Position numbers and translations under genes: made by a program. Below the pieces are notes generated by a model that saw only the letters and a program-made list of their open reading frames with translations, was not told where the DNA came from and ran no database searches. From the NCBI GenBank assembly GCA_040756745.1, contig JBFLYO010000022.1, positions 1 through 62,377 on the forward strand: DNA of 62,377 nt, read 5' to 3'. This document shows, one piece after another, positions 1-8,238 of the stretch. Position 1 is the stretch's first letter; each line of letters begins with the position of its first letter. The stretch is from JBFLYO01 sp040756745 (GTDB taxonomy: Bacteria; Bacteroidota; Ignavibacteria; UBA10030; UBA6906).

Positions 1-196
1 CCTCTGCCGGACGGCAGGAAACTGCAAGGGGGGGTGTGCCGGCATCAAAGGTGAGGATCAATTGGTCTTTCTGTTGGCTGAACAGCTCGTTGATCCGCTT
101 GAGTTTCAACGTGGAATCGAGGGTGGACGCTACGAGGCGAGCGGTATAGTAATTGGTGAGCATCGGGTTATGCACAATATATTGAAAATTGCCCAT
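1..196 (-). CDS. NFACT family protein (RqcH/Rqc2-like), N-terminal fragment
   Basis: Only the first ~65 codons are in the window; the gene runs off the left edge. Translation of the reverse strand gives MLTNYYTARLV, then KRINELFSQQKDQLILTF and VSCRP. This is the typical opening of NFACT-N proteins (MLTNYY..., ...IxExFSQ.KDELxLxF...). Family members bind stalled 60S/50S subunits carrying peptidyl-tRNA and, in bacteria, add C-terminal alanine tails. The start is either ATG at 196 or ATG at 163, which matches the family start better; neither has a clear ribosome binding site. It is divergent from yicC. The family call rests on pattern recognition of a short fragment. Confidence 0.68.
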   Translation of the reverse strand, partial: MGNFQYIVHNPMLTNYYTARLVASTLDSTLKLKRINELFSQQKDQLILTFDAGTPPLAVSCRPAE

Positions 197-271
197 TTTC
201 TGTAATGAATTCAAGGACAGGGGTGGATAAGTTGTGGAAAGTATTGTGCAGATTCTGTGCGAAACTTACCG

Positions 272-302
272 TTGCAAATCCCCTCCATTTTTGCTAATAT
301 TC
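272..302 (+). promoter_or_regulatory. Probable promoter of the yicC-gmk-rpoZ-coaBC operon
   Basis: TTGCAA at 272-277, a 17-base spacer, then TAATAT at 295-300. The predicted transcript start near 307 lies about 25 bases before the chosen yicC ATG at 331. The TTG-to-TA distance of 20 bases matches the other promoters in this window. Confidence 0.55.
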
Positions 303-330
303 CGTGCTTAGGCAAAAGCGCAGAGGCAGA

Positions 331-1206
331 ATGATCGCCAGCATGACCGGCTACGGGAGGGGAGAGGCGTCGTCGGACGGTATTTCGATATCCGTCGAGC
401 TTCGAACCGTGAACAGCCGGTTCTTAGAGGTCACCGCCCGCCTTCCCCGCTCCCTCAGCCTCCGGGAAACCGAGATCAAAGACATCATCCGCAAGAGAAT
501 CTCGCGCGGCAAAGTCACGCTCATGGCCTCGGTCGATCGGGGAGACAACGGGGAAATCCCGCTCGCCATCAACGCGTCGGCGGCGAAGGCGTATTACCGT
601 CTGTTGACGAAGTTGCGCCAGGCGGTCAGGGTCAAAGAGCGCGTGAAGCTTGAGCATCTCCTCCAGTTTTCGGAGATCTTCGAGCAGCGGGAGCTTGAGA
701 ACACCGACGAGAAGGAATGGGAGGTGCTTCAGGATGCGATGCGCGCCGCGCTGGACTCGCTCGACGGGATGCGGCGTAACGAAGGGACCGAGTTGGAGCG
801 CGATTTCCGCGCACGGATCGCGCTCCTGGAAGACCGGCTGACACGCGTTGAGGAACTCTCCCGGGCACGCGTGCCCGCCGAGAAGGTCCGCCTCCGGGAA
901 CGGATCCAGCAGTTGATGGAGGGGCCTCTCGACGAGGGCCGGCTGGAGATGGAAGTCGCACTGCTGGCGGACCGGCTCGACGTCACCGAGGAGTGCGTCA
1001 GATTCCGAAGCCACAACAAGTTTTTCCTCGATGTGATTGCCTCAGCGGGGGCCGCTGGCCGGAAACTCAATTTCCTCGTGCAGGAGATGAACCGGGAGGC
1101 GAACACCATCGGCTCGAAGTCAAGCGACACGGAGATCGCGCATATCGTTGTGGGGATGAAGGAAGAGCTTGAGCGAATCCGCGAGCAGCTCCAGAACATC
1201 GAGTAA
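331..1206 (+). CDS. yicC: YicC family endoribonuclease/stress protein
   Basis: The 291-residue protein opens with MIASMTGYGRGE, the signature YicC start, and ends with the DUF1732 block (FLVQEMNREANTIGSKSSD...), so it is full length. YicC-type proteins are RNases that affect small-RNA turnover and stationary-phase fitness in E. coli. The open frame extends upstream to a GTG at 304, but ATG 331 follows a GAGG-like site and gives the canonical N-terminus. The stop is 3 bases before gmk, so the two genes are almost certainly cotranscribed. yicC-gmk-rpoZ is a common bacterial order. Confidence 0.93.
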   Translation: MIASMTGYGRGEASSDGISISVELRTVNSRFLEVTARLPRSLSLRETEIKDIIRKRISRGKVTLMASVDRGDNGEIPLAINASAAKAYYRLLTKLRQAVRVKERVKLEHLLQFSEIFEQRELENTDEKEWEVLQDAMRAALDSLDGMRRNEGTELERDFRARIALLEDRLTRVEELSRARVPAEKVRLRERIQQLMEGPLDEGRLEMEVALLADRLDVTEECVRFRSHNKFFLDVIASAGAAGRKLNFLVQEMNREANTIGSKSSDTEIAHIVVGMKEELERIREQLQNIE

Positions 1207-1209
1207 CAC

Positions 1210-1773
1210 ATGGCCCGGGGAAAACTGGTGGTGATCTCCGCCCCCAGCGGCGCCGGCAAGACCACCATCGCGCGCGCGGTGCTGGCGCAACACCCGGCAA
1301 TGGTGTTCTCGGTCTCGGCAACAACAAGGCCGATCCGCGCGGGTGAGGAAGAGGGGCGGGACTATTTTTTCCTTACGAAGGAAGAGTTTCAGCGCAGGAT
1401 CAGCGCAGGGGCGTTCGTCGAATGGGAAGAGATCTACGGGCACCTGTACGGGACGATGGTCGAAGAGGTCGACAGGGCACTGACCGGCGGGCGCCAAATG
1501 CTCTTCGACGTGGATGTCAAGGGGGGGCTTTCCATCAAGCGGCGGTATCCCGAGGCGTGCCTTATCTTCATCCGCCCGCCGAGCATCGAGGTCCTGGAGG
1601 AGCGACTGCGCGCGCGCCGGACGGAGGATTCTGGAACGATCGAACGCCGGATGCAACGGGTACCGATGGAAATGGAGCTCGGGAACGGCTTCGACCGTGA
1701 GGTAGTCAACGATGACCTGTCTCGAGCAGTGGCTGAGGTGAACACGATTGTGAATGCATATCTGATGAACTAA
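1210..1773 (+). CDS. gmk: Guanylate kinase
   Basis: This 187-residue enzyme phosphorylates GMP to GDP with ATP in the cytoplasm. The P-loop SAPSGAGKT lies at residues 10-18. The GMP-binding segment follows with SATTRPIRAGEEEGRDYFF, and EIYGHLYGT supplies further substrate contacts. Arg-rich lid residues appear at RLRARRTED. Length and motif order match Gmk. It starts 3 bases after yicC and is followed at 17 bases by the omega gene, linking nucleotide supply to transcription genes as in many genomes. Confidence 0.96.
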   Translation: MARGKLVVISAPSGAGKTTIARAVLAQHPAMVFSVSATTRPIRAGEEEGRDYFFLTKEEFQRRISAGAFVEWEEIYGHLYGTMVEEVDRALTGGRQMLFDVDVKGGLSIKRRYPEACLIFIRPPSIEVLEERLRARRTEDSGTIERRMQRVPMEMELGNGFDREVVNDDLSRAVAEVNTIVNAYLMN

Positions 1774-1790
1774 CGGAGGAACCAGCGCCG

Positions 1791-2135
1791 ATGGCGATCA
1801 AACCAATTGATCTTGAGTACTTCAACCAGGAAGGAAAAAACGTCCACGAGTCGATTGTTGCGGCCTCGAAACGGGCCCGCCAGATCAACGACGATCTCAA
1901 GATCGAGTTCAACCAACGGATTGAGTTGTTTGCCGTGAAGACTGAAACGGAGGGGGAAGAAAACGACGTCAACCCCGACCAGCTGAAGGTCAGCCTGGAG
2001 TTTGAGAAGCGCCCGAAGCCGACCGACGTGGCCCTTGAGGAGCTGCTGGCCGGGAAGTTGACATGGCATTTCGAGGAGAAGGAAGTGCCGCCGCCATCGA
2101 AGGAGGAAGAAGAGCCGGAGACGGAAGAAGAATAA
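1791..2135 (+). CDS. rpoZ: RNA polymerase omega subunit, Bacteroidota-type
   Basis: This 114-residue protein sits directly after gmk, the classic rpoZ position. The segment from residue 18 (VHESIVAASKRARQINDD) matches the RpoZ/RPB6 helix that latches the beta-prime subunit. Residues 72-100 (EFEKRPKPTDVALEELLAGK...) resemble the family's conserved TxxALxELxxGK block. The C-terminus is a very acidic Glu/Pro tail. It has a long loop between helices compared with E. coli omega, as is usual in the FCB group. The ATG follows a GGAGGAACC site. Confidence 0.85.
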   Translation: MAIKPIDLEYFNQEGKNVHESIVAASKRARQINDDLKIEFNQRIELFAVKTETEGEENDVNPDQLKVSLEFEKRPKPTDVALEELLAGKLTWHFEEKEVPPPSKEEEEPETEEE

Positions 2136-2150
2136 ACGGCAGGCGCCGTC

Positions 2151-3362
2151 ATGTTCACCGGGAAGCGCATACTGCTCGGCGTCACTGGAGGGATCGCAGC
2201 CTACAAGAGCGCGCTGCTGGTTCGAGAACTGGTGCGTGCCGGAGCGGAGGTGCAGGTGATCATGACGCGCGCGGCGACCCAGTTTATTACTCCTCTCACG
2301 ATGTCGACCCTGTCGCGGCGCGAGGTGGTGGTCGAAATGTTCCCCGCGTCGCCGGAGGACCCGGCGCTCCAGTCAACGAAGCACATCGAGCTCGCCCTGT
2401 GGGGAGACGTCATGCTGATCGCGCCGGCGTCGGCCAACACGATCGCCAAGATCGCCCACGGGACGGCAGACAATTTCCTGACTACCCTTGTCCTGGCGCT
2501 GCGCTGTCCACTGGCCGTCGCCCCTGCGATGGATATGGACATGTATCTGAACGAGACCACGCAGCGCAATGTTGCCTCCCTGCGGGAGGTGGGGTGCCAC
2601 ATCATCGACCCCGAGATCGGAGAGCTGGCGAGCGGACTCTCCGGACCGGGTCGGTTGCCTGAGGTCGACCGGCTGCTCGACGGCGTGGGGAAGATCCTGG
2701 CGGGCGCACATCGCGACCTGGCGGGGAAGAACGTCCTGGTTACCGCCGGGCCGACGCACGAACCGATCGATCCGGTACGGTACGTCGGCAACCGGTCGTC
2801 GGGGAAGATGGGATTCGCCATGGCGACAGCGGCGGCACACCGCGGGGCCAATGTCACGCTCATCGCAGGACCGGTGGCGCTCCGGACGCCCCGGTCGGTC
2901 AGGAGGATCGACGTGCAGACTGCGCGCGAGATGGCCGGGGCGGTGGAGCGGGAGTTTCCCTCATCGCAGTTGCTGGTCATGGCGGCAGCGGTGGCGGACT
3001 TCGCCCCGGCGCACGTGGCGGAGCAGAAGATCAAGCGGAGCGGTACGGGCGGGCTGACGCTGGAACTCACTCCCAATCCCGACATCCTGCGTTCCGTCGC
3101 GAAACGGAAGAAGGGACAGATCGTGGTCGGCTTTGCGCTGGAGACTGAACATGGCGAAGAACACGCGCGCGCGAAGCTGAAGGACAAGCAGCTTGACCTG
3201 ATCGTCCTGAACAATCCGCGCGAAGAAGGAGCAGCGTTCGGCGCGGACACAAACATCGTAACATTGATCAGTCCGGATGGCGAGCCCGAACGGCTCCCTC
3301 AGATGGCAAAGATCGACGTTGCTCATGCCATCCTGTCCCGGGCGGCGGTGCTCCTCAAGTAA
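2151..3362 (+). CDS. coaBC: Bifunctional phosphopantothenoylcysteine decarboxylase/synthetase
   Basis: This 403-residue fusion catalyses two steps of coenzyme A synthesis. The N-terminal flavoprotein CoaC half shows GGIAAYK (13-19), the catalytic His in KHIE (H78), PASANT (92-97) and the PAMDMDMY loop. The C-terminal CoaB half begins near residue 190 with VLVTAGPTHEPIDPVRY and GNRSSGKMG, followed by AAAVADF and KIKR. Two CoaC positions differ from E. coli: Asp128 sits where the PxMN Asn usually is, and Ser161 sits at the active-site Cys of the flap (ELASGLSGPGR). As I recall, both variants are common in Bacteroidota. It lies 15 bases after rpoZ. Confidence 0.95.
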   Translation: MFTGKRILLGVTGGIAAYKSALLVRELVRAGAEVQVIMTRAATQFITPLTMSTLSRREVVVEMFPASPEDPALQSTKHIELALWGDVMLIAPASANTIAKIAHGTADNFLTTLVLALRCPLAVAPAMDMDMYLNETTQRNVASLREVGCHIIDPEIGELASGLSGPGRLPEVDRLLDGVGKILAGAHRDLAGKNVLVTAGPTHEPIDPVRYVGNRSSGKMGFAMATAAAHRGANVTLIAGPVALRTPRSVRRIDVQTAREMAGAVEREFPSSQLLVMAAAVADFAPAHVAEQKIKRSGTGGLTLELTPNPDILRSVAKRKKGQIVVGFALETEHGEEHARAKLKDKQLDLIVLNNPREEGAAFGADTNIVTLISPDGEPERLPQMAKIDVAHAILSRAAVLLK

Positions 3363-3377
3363 CCCACGAAACCCTTC

Positions 3378-4136
3378 ATGACGGACCTCCTGTCCGACAT
3401 CCGGGAGTTCTTTCTCCGGGAACGCGAATTGTTCGGCGACACGCTGCTGATCGTACCACATCCGCGCGAGGCACACCCCATGGCCAAACGCACAGTTGCT
3501 CCCCCCGCGGCCGACGAGCCCGGCCTGTTTGAGCTTCCCGCGCCGCCGCTGACACTCGAACCCTGGGGCGCGGCAACAACGATCGACGCGCTGGAGTCCG
3601 CGATCTGCACCTGCACAAAATGTGCGCTCGGTTTCACCCGCACGAAATTTGTCTTCGGAGTGGGGGAGCCGCATGCAACGCTGATGCTGATCGGCGAAGC
3701 GCCCGGGGCTGATGAAGATGCACAGGGGGAACCGTTCGTCGGCAGGGCAGGGCAGCTTCTGAACAAGATCCTGGGGGCGATCAAGTTTCGCCGGGAGGAA
3801 GTCTATATCTGCAACATCCTGAAGTGCCGGCCGCCGGAGAATCGGAAACCCGCGCCGGAGGAGGTGGAGAAGTGCCTCCCCTACCTCAGAAAACAGATCG
3901 AGCTTGTGAAGCCGAAGCTGATCGTCTGCCTGGGACTGACCGCAGCGGAGAACCTGCTGGGAACCCGCGAGAGTCTCACAAGCCTTCGGGGGAAAGTGCT
4001 GTATTTTGACAAAATCCCGGTGATGATAACTTACCATCCCGCGGCGCTGTTGCGGAATCCCAACTGGAAACGGCCGGCGTGGGAGGACGTCCAGGCGGTG
4101 CGGAAATTTCACGACGAGCTCGTAGCGCAGGGCTGA
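3378..4136 (+). CDS. Family 4 uracil-DNA glycosylase (4Fe-4S)
   Basis: This 252-residue base-excision repair enzyme removes uracil from DNA. The four cluster cysteines fit the family-4 spacing: C79-x2-C82, C150 and C166 (C-x15-C). Motif 1 is GEAPGADED (106-114) and motif 2 is YHPAALLR. The first ~65 residues form a variable, Ala/Pro-rich N-terminal extension, as in other family-4 members. It lies 15 bases after coaBC and 16 before dnaB, within the same transcription unit. Confidence 0.92.
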   Translation: MTDLLSDIREFFLRERELFGDTLLIVPHPREAHPMAKRTVAPPAADEPGLFELPAPPLTLEPWGAATTIDALESAICTCTKCALGFTRTKFVFGVGEPHATLMLIGEAPGADEDAQGEPFVGRAGQLLNKILGAIKFRREEVYICNILKCRPPENRKPAPEEVEKCLPYLRKQIELVKPKLIVCLGLTAAENLLGTRESLTSLRGKVLYFDKIPVMITYHPAALLRNPNWKRPAWEDVQAVRKFHDELVAQG

Positions 4137-4152
4137 ACGATCCAGGTGAACC

Positions 4153-5580
4153 ATGGCTGACGGCATGATCAGGCGTGCGGACGTTGCGCCTCCAATTCCC
4201 GAAGGAAGAATCCCGCCGCAGGCTGTTGAGATCGAAGAGCAGGTCCTCGGCGCGATGCTGCTTGAGAAGGAGGCAATTTCCCGGGCCATCGAAGTGCTCG
4301 ACGAGGAGGCGTTTCATGCCGACCGCAACAGGAAGGTCTTTCAGGCGATCGTTGCGCTCTTCGAGCGGAGCGAGCCGGCGGATGTGATCACCGTAGCGGA
4401 AGAGCTCCGCCGTCGGGGACAACTTGACGCCGCCGGGGGCGAGGCGGCACTTGTTGAGTTGACGACGAAGGTAACGTCCTCGGCCAACATCGAGTACCAT
4501 GCCCGCATCGTTCTTGAAAAAGCGCTCATGCGGCGGCTGATTTCGGAAACAAGCGCCATCGCCGGACGGGCGTATAACCAGACCGAGGATGCGTTTGACC
4601 TGCTGGACCAGGCCGAACAGGCGATCTTTAAGATCTCGGAGTGGCGCCTCAAGCGGACGTTCGTGCCGATGACCCGGGCGGTCCACGATACGCTCGAAAT
4701 GCTGGAGAGCATCCATGGAAAACATGAGGGGGTCACAGGGGTACCGACCGGTTTCCGCGACCTCGATACTCTGACCGGGGGGTGGCAGAAATCGGACCTC
4801 GTCATCATCGCCGGACGGCCGAGTTCCGGGAAAACCGCATTCGCGCTCTCGCTTGCGGCCAACGCGGCCATGCACCGGAGCAAGCCCACGACCGTCGGCA
4901 TCTTTTCGCTCGAGATGGCTCTGCAACAGCTGATCATGCGACTCCTCTGCGCCGAGGCGCGGGTGGATGCGCACGCTGTCAGAACCGGACGGCTGCCGGA
5001 AGACGACTGGAAGCGGCTCAGCATCGCTGCCGGACGGCTGTCGCAGGCGCCTCTCTATATCGACGATACGGCGGCCCTCGGCATCCTCGAGCTCCGCGCC
5101 AAGGCCCGCCGGCTGCGGGCCGAGCATAATGTCGGTCTCATCATCATCGACTACCTGCAGCTCATGCAGGGTCCCAAAAGCGCCGAGAACCGTGAGAAGG
5201 AAATCTCCGCAATCTCGCGCTCACTGAAGGGACTTGCCAAGGAGCTCGAGATTCCGGTGATTGCCCTCTCACAACTGAGCCGTGCTGTTGAGGGGCGCAC
5301 GGACAAGCGGCCGATCCTGTCCGACCTGCGGGAGTCGGGCGCCATCGAACAGGATGCGGACGTGGTCGCATTCGTCCACCGGCCCGAGATGTATACCGAC
5401 CCGAAATCGGAGAAGATGGATGAGGTGCAAGGGAGAGCGGAGATCATCGTCGGCAAGCAGCGCAACGGGCCGATCGACGACGTCGCGCTTGCCTTCGTCA
5501 GCCGCTATGCCCGCTTTGAAAACCTGGCGCTGGCCAGCTTCGAGAGCCTGCCTGCCGGCCCGGAGGATCAACCTTTCTGA
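4153..5580 (+). CDS. dnaB: Replicative DNA helicase DnaB
   Basis: This 475-residue hexameric fork helicase has an N-terminal DnaB_N domain (about 20-125, PPQAVEIEEQVLGAMLL) and a RecA-like C-terminal domain. Walker A is GRPSSGKTA (221-229), Walker B is VGLIIIDYLQLM, and the H4 motif SQLSRAVEGRTDKRP with DLRESGAIEQDAD follows. Length is normal and no intein is present. The upstream ATG follows AGGTGAACC. It is followed after one base by the DUF1460 gene. Confidence 0.97.
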   Translation: MADGMIRRADVAPPIPEGRIPPQAVEIEEQVLGAMLLEKEAISRAIEVLDEEAFHADRNRKVFQAIVALFERSEPADVITVAEELRRRGQLDAAGGEAALVELTTKVTSSANIEYHARIVLEKALMRRLISETSAIAGRAYNQTEDAFDLLDQAEQAIFKISEWRLKRTFVPMTRAVHDTLEMLESIHGKHEGVTGVPTGFRDLDTLTGGWQKSDLVIIAGRPSSGKTAFALSLAANAAMHRSKPTTVGIFSLEMALQQLIMRLLCAEARVDAHAVRTGRLPEDDWKRLSIAAGRLSQAPLYIDDTAALGILELRAKARRLRAEHNVGLIIIDYLQLMQGPKSAENREKEISAISRSLKGLAKELEIPVIALSQLSRAVEGRTDKRPILSDLRESGAIEQDADVVAFVHRPEMYTDPKSEKMDEVQGRAEIIVGKQRNGPIDDVALAFVSRYARFENLALASFESLPAGPEDQPF

Positions 5581-5581
5581 C

Positions 5582-6478
5582 ATGCCTATGAAACGCCCCT
5601 GGTCGCGTAGAGAATTTCTTGCAGCTGCCACGGGATTGGCAGGAACCGCCGCCATTCCGTCCTTTCTCGCCCGCGCCGCTGCGTCCCTGCAGGAGCGTAA
5701 CGACGATACCATTTGTGAAGATATTCTGAAGCGGGGCGAAGAGGAGAAGCTCTACCTGCAGCCGATCGGCAAGATTGTCGAGAGTGTCGGCCTCTCGTTC
5801 ATCGGCGCTCCCTACAAGGGGGGGACGATCGAGGAGCCGGGAGAAGAACACCTTGTGGTGAATCTGCGGGAGTTCGACTGCGTGACGTTTCTTGAGAGCA
5901 GCCTCGCGCTGGCACGGACGATCAAACTGCGGGGCAGAACAGCAGCGGATTTCCGTACTCAGCTTCGGCTCATCCGCTACCGCGACGGCATCATCCAGGG
6001 CTACCCGAGCCGCCTCCACTACTTCTCCGAATGGATCATCGACCACGACGCGCGGAAGATCGTGCTTGACCTTTCGCGCGAGCTGGGAGGGTCGGTGGTC
6101 ACCGGTCCACTCCACTATATGACGGGTCACCGCGACGCGTATCCTCGCCTCTCAAGTAACACAACGTTCAAGGCGATCGCAGACCAGGAACAGCATCTAT
6201 CGACCGTTCATCGGTACATGATTCCCCGAAGCCGGATCGCCGCGGTCCTTGGCCGACTTCAGAGCGGCGATTGCATCGGGATCACCACTGCCACCGACGG
6301 TCTGGACTGCTCGCATACCGGCCTCATTGCCGAGCAGGACGGCGTGAAGAAGTTTCTTCATGCGCCCCTGAGCGGAGGATCTGTGACCCTTTCCTCGGGC
6401 TCGCTGAAGGACTATGTCGAAGCATCTTCGGGTCGGACGGGGATCGTCGCTGCGCGGCCCCTGGAACCCGGGACCTGA
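5582..6478 (+). CDS. Tat-exported DUF1460 protein (amidase-like)
   Basis: The open frame extends far upstream inside dnaB, but ATG 5582, one base after the dnaB stop, gives a clean twin-arginine signal (SRREFLAAA at residues 8-16, then a hydrophobic stretch to about 33). The 298-residue protein matches the DUF1460/N-acetylmuramoyl-L-alanine amidase-like fold. It has Cys in EFDCVTFLE and His in DCSHTGLI as the likely NlpC/P60-type catalytic pair. It probably acts on peptidoglycan in the periplasm. Family assignment is firm from these motifs; the actual substrate is not known. Confidence 0.85.
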   Translation: MPMKRPWSRREFLAAATGLAGTAAIPSFLARAAASLQERNDDTICEDILKRGEEEKLYLQPIGKIVESVGLSFIGAPYKGGTIEEPGEEHLVVNLREFDCVTFLESSLALARTIKLRGRTAADFRTQLRLIRYRDGIIQGYPSRLHYFSEWIIDHDARKIVLDLSRELGGSVVTGPLHYMTGHRDAYPRLSSNTTFKAIADQEQHLSTVHRYMIPRSRIAAVLGRLQSGDCIGITTATDGLDCSHTGLIAEQDGVKKFLHAPLSGGSVTLSSGSLKDYVEASSGRTGIVAARPLEPGT

Positions 6479-6529
6479 ACCGGAAACGCCCACTTCAACC
6501 ATTCCACCAACAATCACAAAGGAATGCAC

Positions 6530-7321
6530 ATGACGACACGCCTGATGCGTCGCACGATCGCCGTGGGGGCCGCCTCCCTGCTTGCGGTCTCCCTGTTTGC
6601 GCAGGGCATGTACACGGAGAGTACAACGAGCGGGGGGCCGATGGGTGATCGCACCATCCAGAGCAAGAGCTATATGATGCCGAGAATGTTCCGGCACGAA
6701 AGCGGGGACGGGAAAGTCATGATCGTTCGCCTGGACAAGGAGCTGGTCTACTGGGTGGACCCTGCGGACAAGACATACTCGGAGTCGACGTTCAAGGAGA
6801 TCGAAGAATCGATGAAAAAGGCGGGGGCGCAGATGGACAAGCGGATGGCTGAGATGGAGGAGAAGATGAAGGATATGCCGCCGGAGCAGCGCGCGATGAT
6901 GGAGAAAATGATGGGGGGCATGATGGGTGGAAAAAGCAAGGACGCAAAGGTTGAAGTGACGGGTCCCGGCGAGAAGAAATCCATCGGCGGGTACAACTGC
7001 GCCAAATACACGGTGTCATCGGACGGAAAGGAGATGATGACGCTGTGGGTTTCGAAGGATGTCCGCGGGTTCGAGTCGCTGAAGAAGGACTGGGAGGAAT
7101 ACAGCCGCCGCATGGCGCAGCTCACCCCGGGTGTCGGCAAGGCAATGGCCGAGGCGTTCAAGAAGTTGGACGGCTACCCGATCCAGACCGAAATGATGGG
7201 AGTAACGACGGTCGTGACGAAAGTCGAGAAGCACACCACGCCTCCCTCGCAGTTCGAGGTGCCCGCAGGTTACACGAAGACCGATTCGCCGCTCAAGAAA
7301 ATGGAGAAGAAAGACGAATAA
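6530..7321 (+). CDS. DUF4412 family exported protein
   Basis: This 263-residue protein has an N-terminal signal peptide (RRTIAVGAASLLAVSLFAQG). AAAGGA at 6518-6523 places the start at ATG 6530 rather than 6524. The body has the DUF4412 pattern: an early SYMMPRMFRHESGDGKVMIVRLDKEL block, YWVDPADKTYSE, a Met/Glu-rich helical stretch (about 98-135, MMEKMMGGMMGG), and C-terminal GYNCAKYTV and TKVEKHT segments. The function of the family is unknown; it is a periplasmic or outer-membrane-associated protein of Bacteroidota-type genomes. The Met-rich helix could contact metal, but this is speculation. Confidence 0.75.
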   Translation: MTTRLMRRTIAVGAASLLAVSLFAQGMYTESTTSGGPMGDRTIQSKSYMMPRMFRHESGDGKVMIVRLDKELVYWVDPADKTYSESTFKEIEESMKKAGAQMDKRMAEMEEKMKDMPPEQRAMMEKMMGGMMGGKSKDAKVEVTGPGEKKSIGGYNCAKYTVSSDGKEMMTLWVSKDVRGFESLKKDWEEYSRRMAQLTPGVGKAMAEAFKKLDGYPIQTEMMGVTTVVTKVEKHTTPPSQFEVPAGYTKTDSPLKKMEKKDE

Positions 7322-7328
7322 CGCCTTG

Positions 7329-7369
7329 TGCCGGGAGGGGTGTTGCGCAGCAGCACCCCTACCCCGGCA
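7329..7369. terminator. Long GC hairpin between convergent genes
   Basis: TGCCGGG ... GGGGTGTTGC-loop-GCAGCACCCC ... CCCGGCA forms a stem of about 17 pairs with one G-T wobble and a small internal bulge. It sits between the DUF4412 stop and the last codons of the convergent glycosyltransferase gene, so it could serve both strands. No T-tract is present. Confidence 0.6.
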
Positions 7370-8201
7370 CTCCAGTGCGATCCATCCGTTCAAGACCCAC
7401 CACACACCGCGGTTCACTGGTCTTTTTCACCATCTCAAACCTGTCCCAGCAGGCATCCGAGACTTTTGTCAAAGGATGCCAGATGTGATACTGCACAGCA
7501 AGGTTGCGGAGCGACTTTCCGCCGATGCCGTGGAGAGAGAGACGGTAGTAGACATCCGAATCCTCTCCGCACCCGGGTCCGTCGTACAACTCATCGAAGC
7601 CGTTGATGGCCACGAGGTCGTTGCGGAAGGCGGAAAAATTGCTGCCGAGCATGCCGCGTGCTTTGCGAAGGAGGATCGTGCGGAGAAACCTGCTGGGGAT
7701 GCGGATCCCGTCCTCCACGCGCAGCGACCGGCCCGCAAGACCGTCAAGGATTTCGCGCAGTCCCACTCGTTCGAACGCGCCCGACTCGACCCGTTCCAGG
7801 GAAAGGGCCTTCGACCACCGCTCGCTGGTCTCGACTCTCCTTCCCAGGAGGACTCTTCCCTCCTCCCGCTCATGCCAGTGATCCTGAAGGAATTGCCGTG
7901 AGCAAAGGCAATCACCGTCGATGAACACGAGATAATCGGACTGCGCCGCGCGGATAGCGTTGTTCATCATCGTGTTCTTCCTCCAGCCCTTGTCCTCGTG
8001 CCAGAGGTGCTGGATGGGGAACGCGTACCGTCGACGCGCCCAGGCCACGACGTCGGCAACCCCGGGCCCTGAGCCGTCATCGGCGATGATCAGTTCGAAC
8101 GGGGTAAACAACTGGCGTGAAAGCGCCGCGATGACCAGCCGGAGGATCTCCGGTTTGTTGTACACCGCGGCGATGAGTGAGAGTGTGGGTGTCGGCGCCA
8201 C
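7359..8201 (-). CDS. Family 2 glycosyltransferase
   Basis: This 280-residue GT-A enzyme opens with LSLIAAVYNKPEILRLVI and shows IIADDGSG and the DxD-type metal motif VFIDGDCLC near residue 92. A C-terminal part (MLGSNFSAFRNDLVAINGFDELYDGPGCGEDSD) carries the acceptor/ED base region of the galactosyltransferase-like GT2 subgroup. There is no membrane segment, so it is cytoplasmic or peripheral. It is an isolated gene between DUF4412 and the TonB gene; the sugar and acceptor cannot be read from sequence. It probably acts in LPS-core or surface glycan synthesis. Confidence 0.85.
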   Translation of the reverse strand: MAPTPTLSLIAAVYNKPEILRLVIAALSRQLFTPFELIIADDGSGPGVADVVAWARRRYAFPIQHLWHEDKGWRKNTMMNNAIRAAQSDYLVFIDGDCLCSRQFLQDHWHEREEGRVLLGRRVETSERWSKALSLERVESGAFERVGLREILDGLAGRSLRVEDGIRIPSRFLRTILLRKARGMLGSNFSAFRNDLVAINGFDELYDGPGCGEDSDVYYRLSLHGIGGKSLRNLAVQYHIWHPLTKVSDACWDRFEMVKKTSEPRCVVGLERMDRTGVPG

Positions 8202-8238
8202 GCTCCAATATAGCGAAAGCGCGGCGCCAAAATCCAGA

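Noticed and set aside
222..231. GGTGGATAA, one mismatch from a DnaA box, near dnaB-containing housekeeping genes
   Set aside because: It is a single isolated near-match. There is no cluster of boxes, no AT-rich unwinding region and no dnaA/dnaN neighbourhood, so there is no evidence for an origin.
2961..4289. 442-codon minus-strand frame across coaBC, the uracil glycosylase and the dnaB start
   Set aside because: It crosses three confirmed genes in antisense and shows no domain; high GC suppresses stop codons in this frame.
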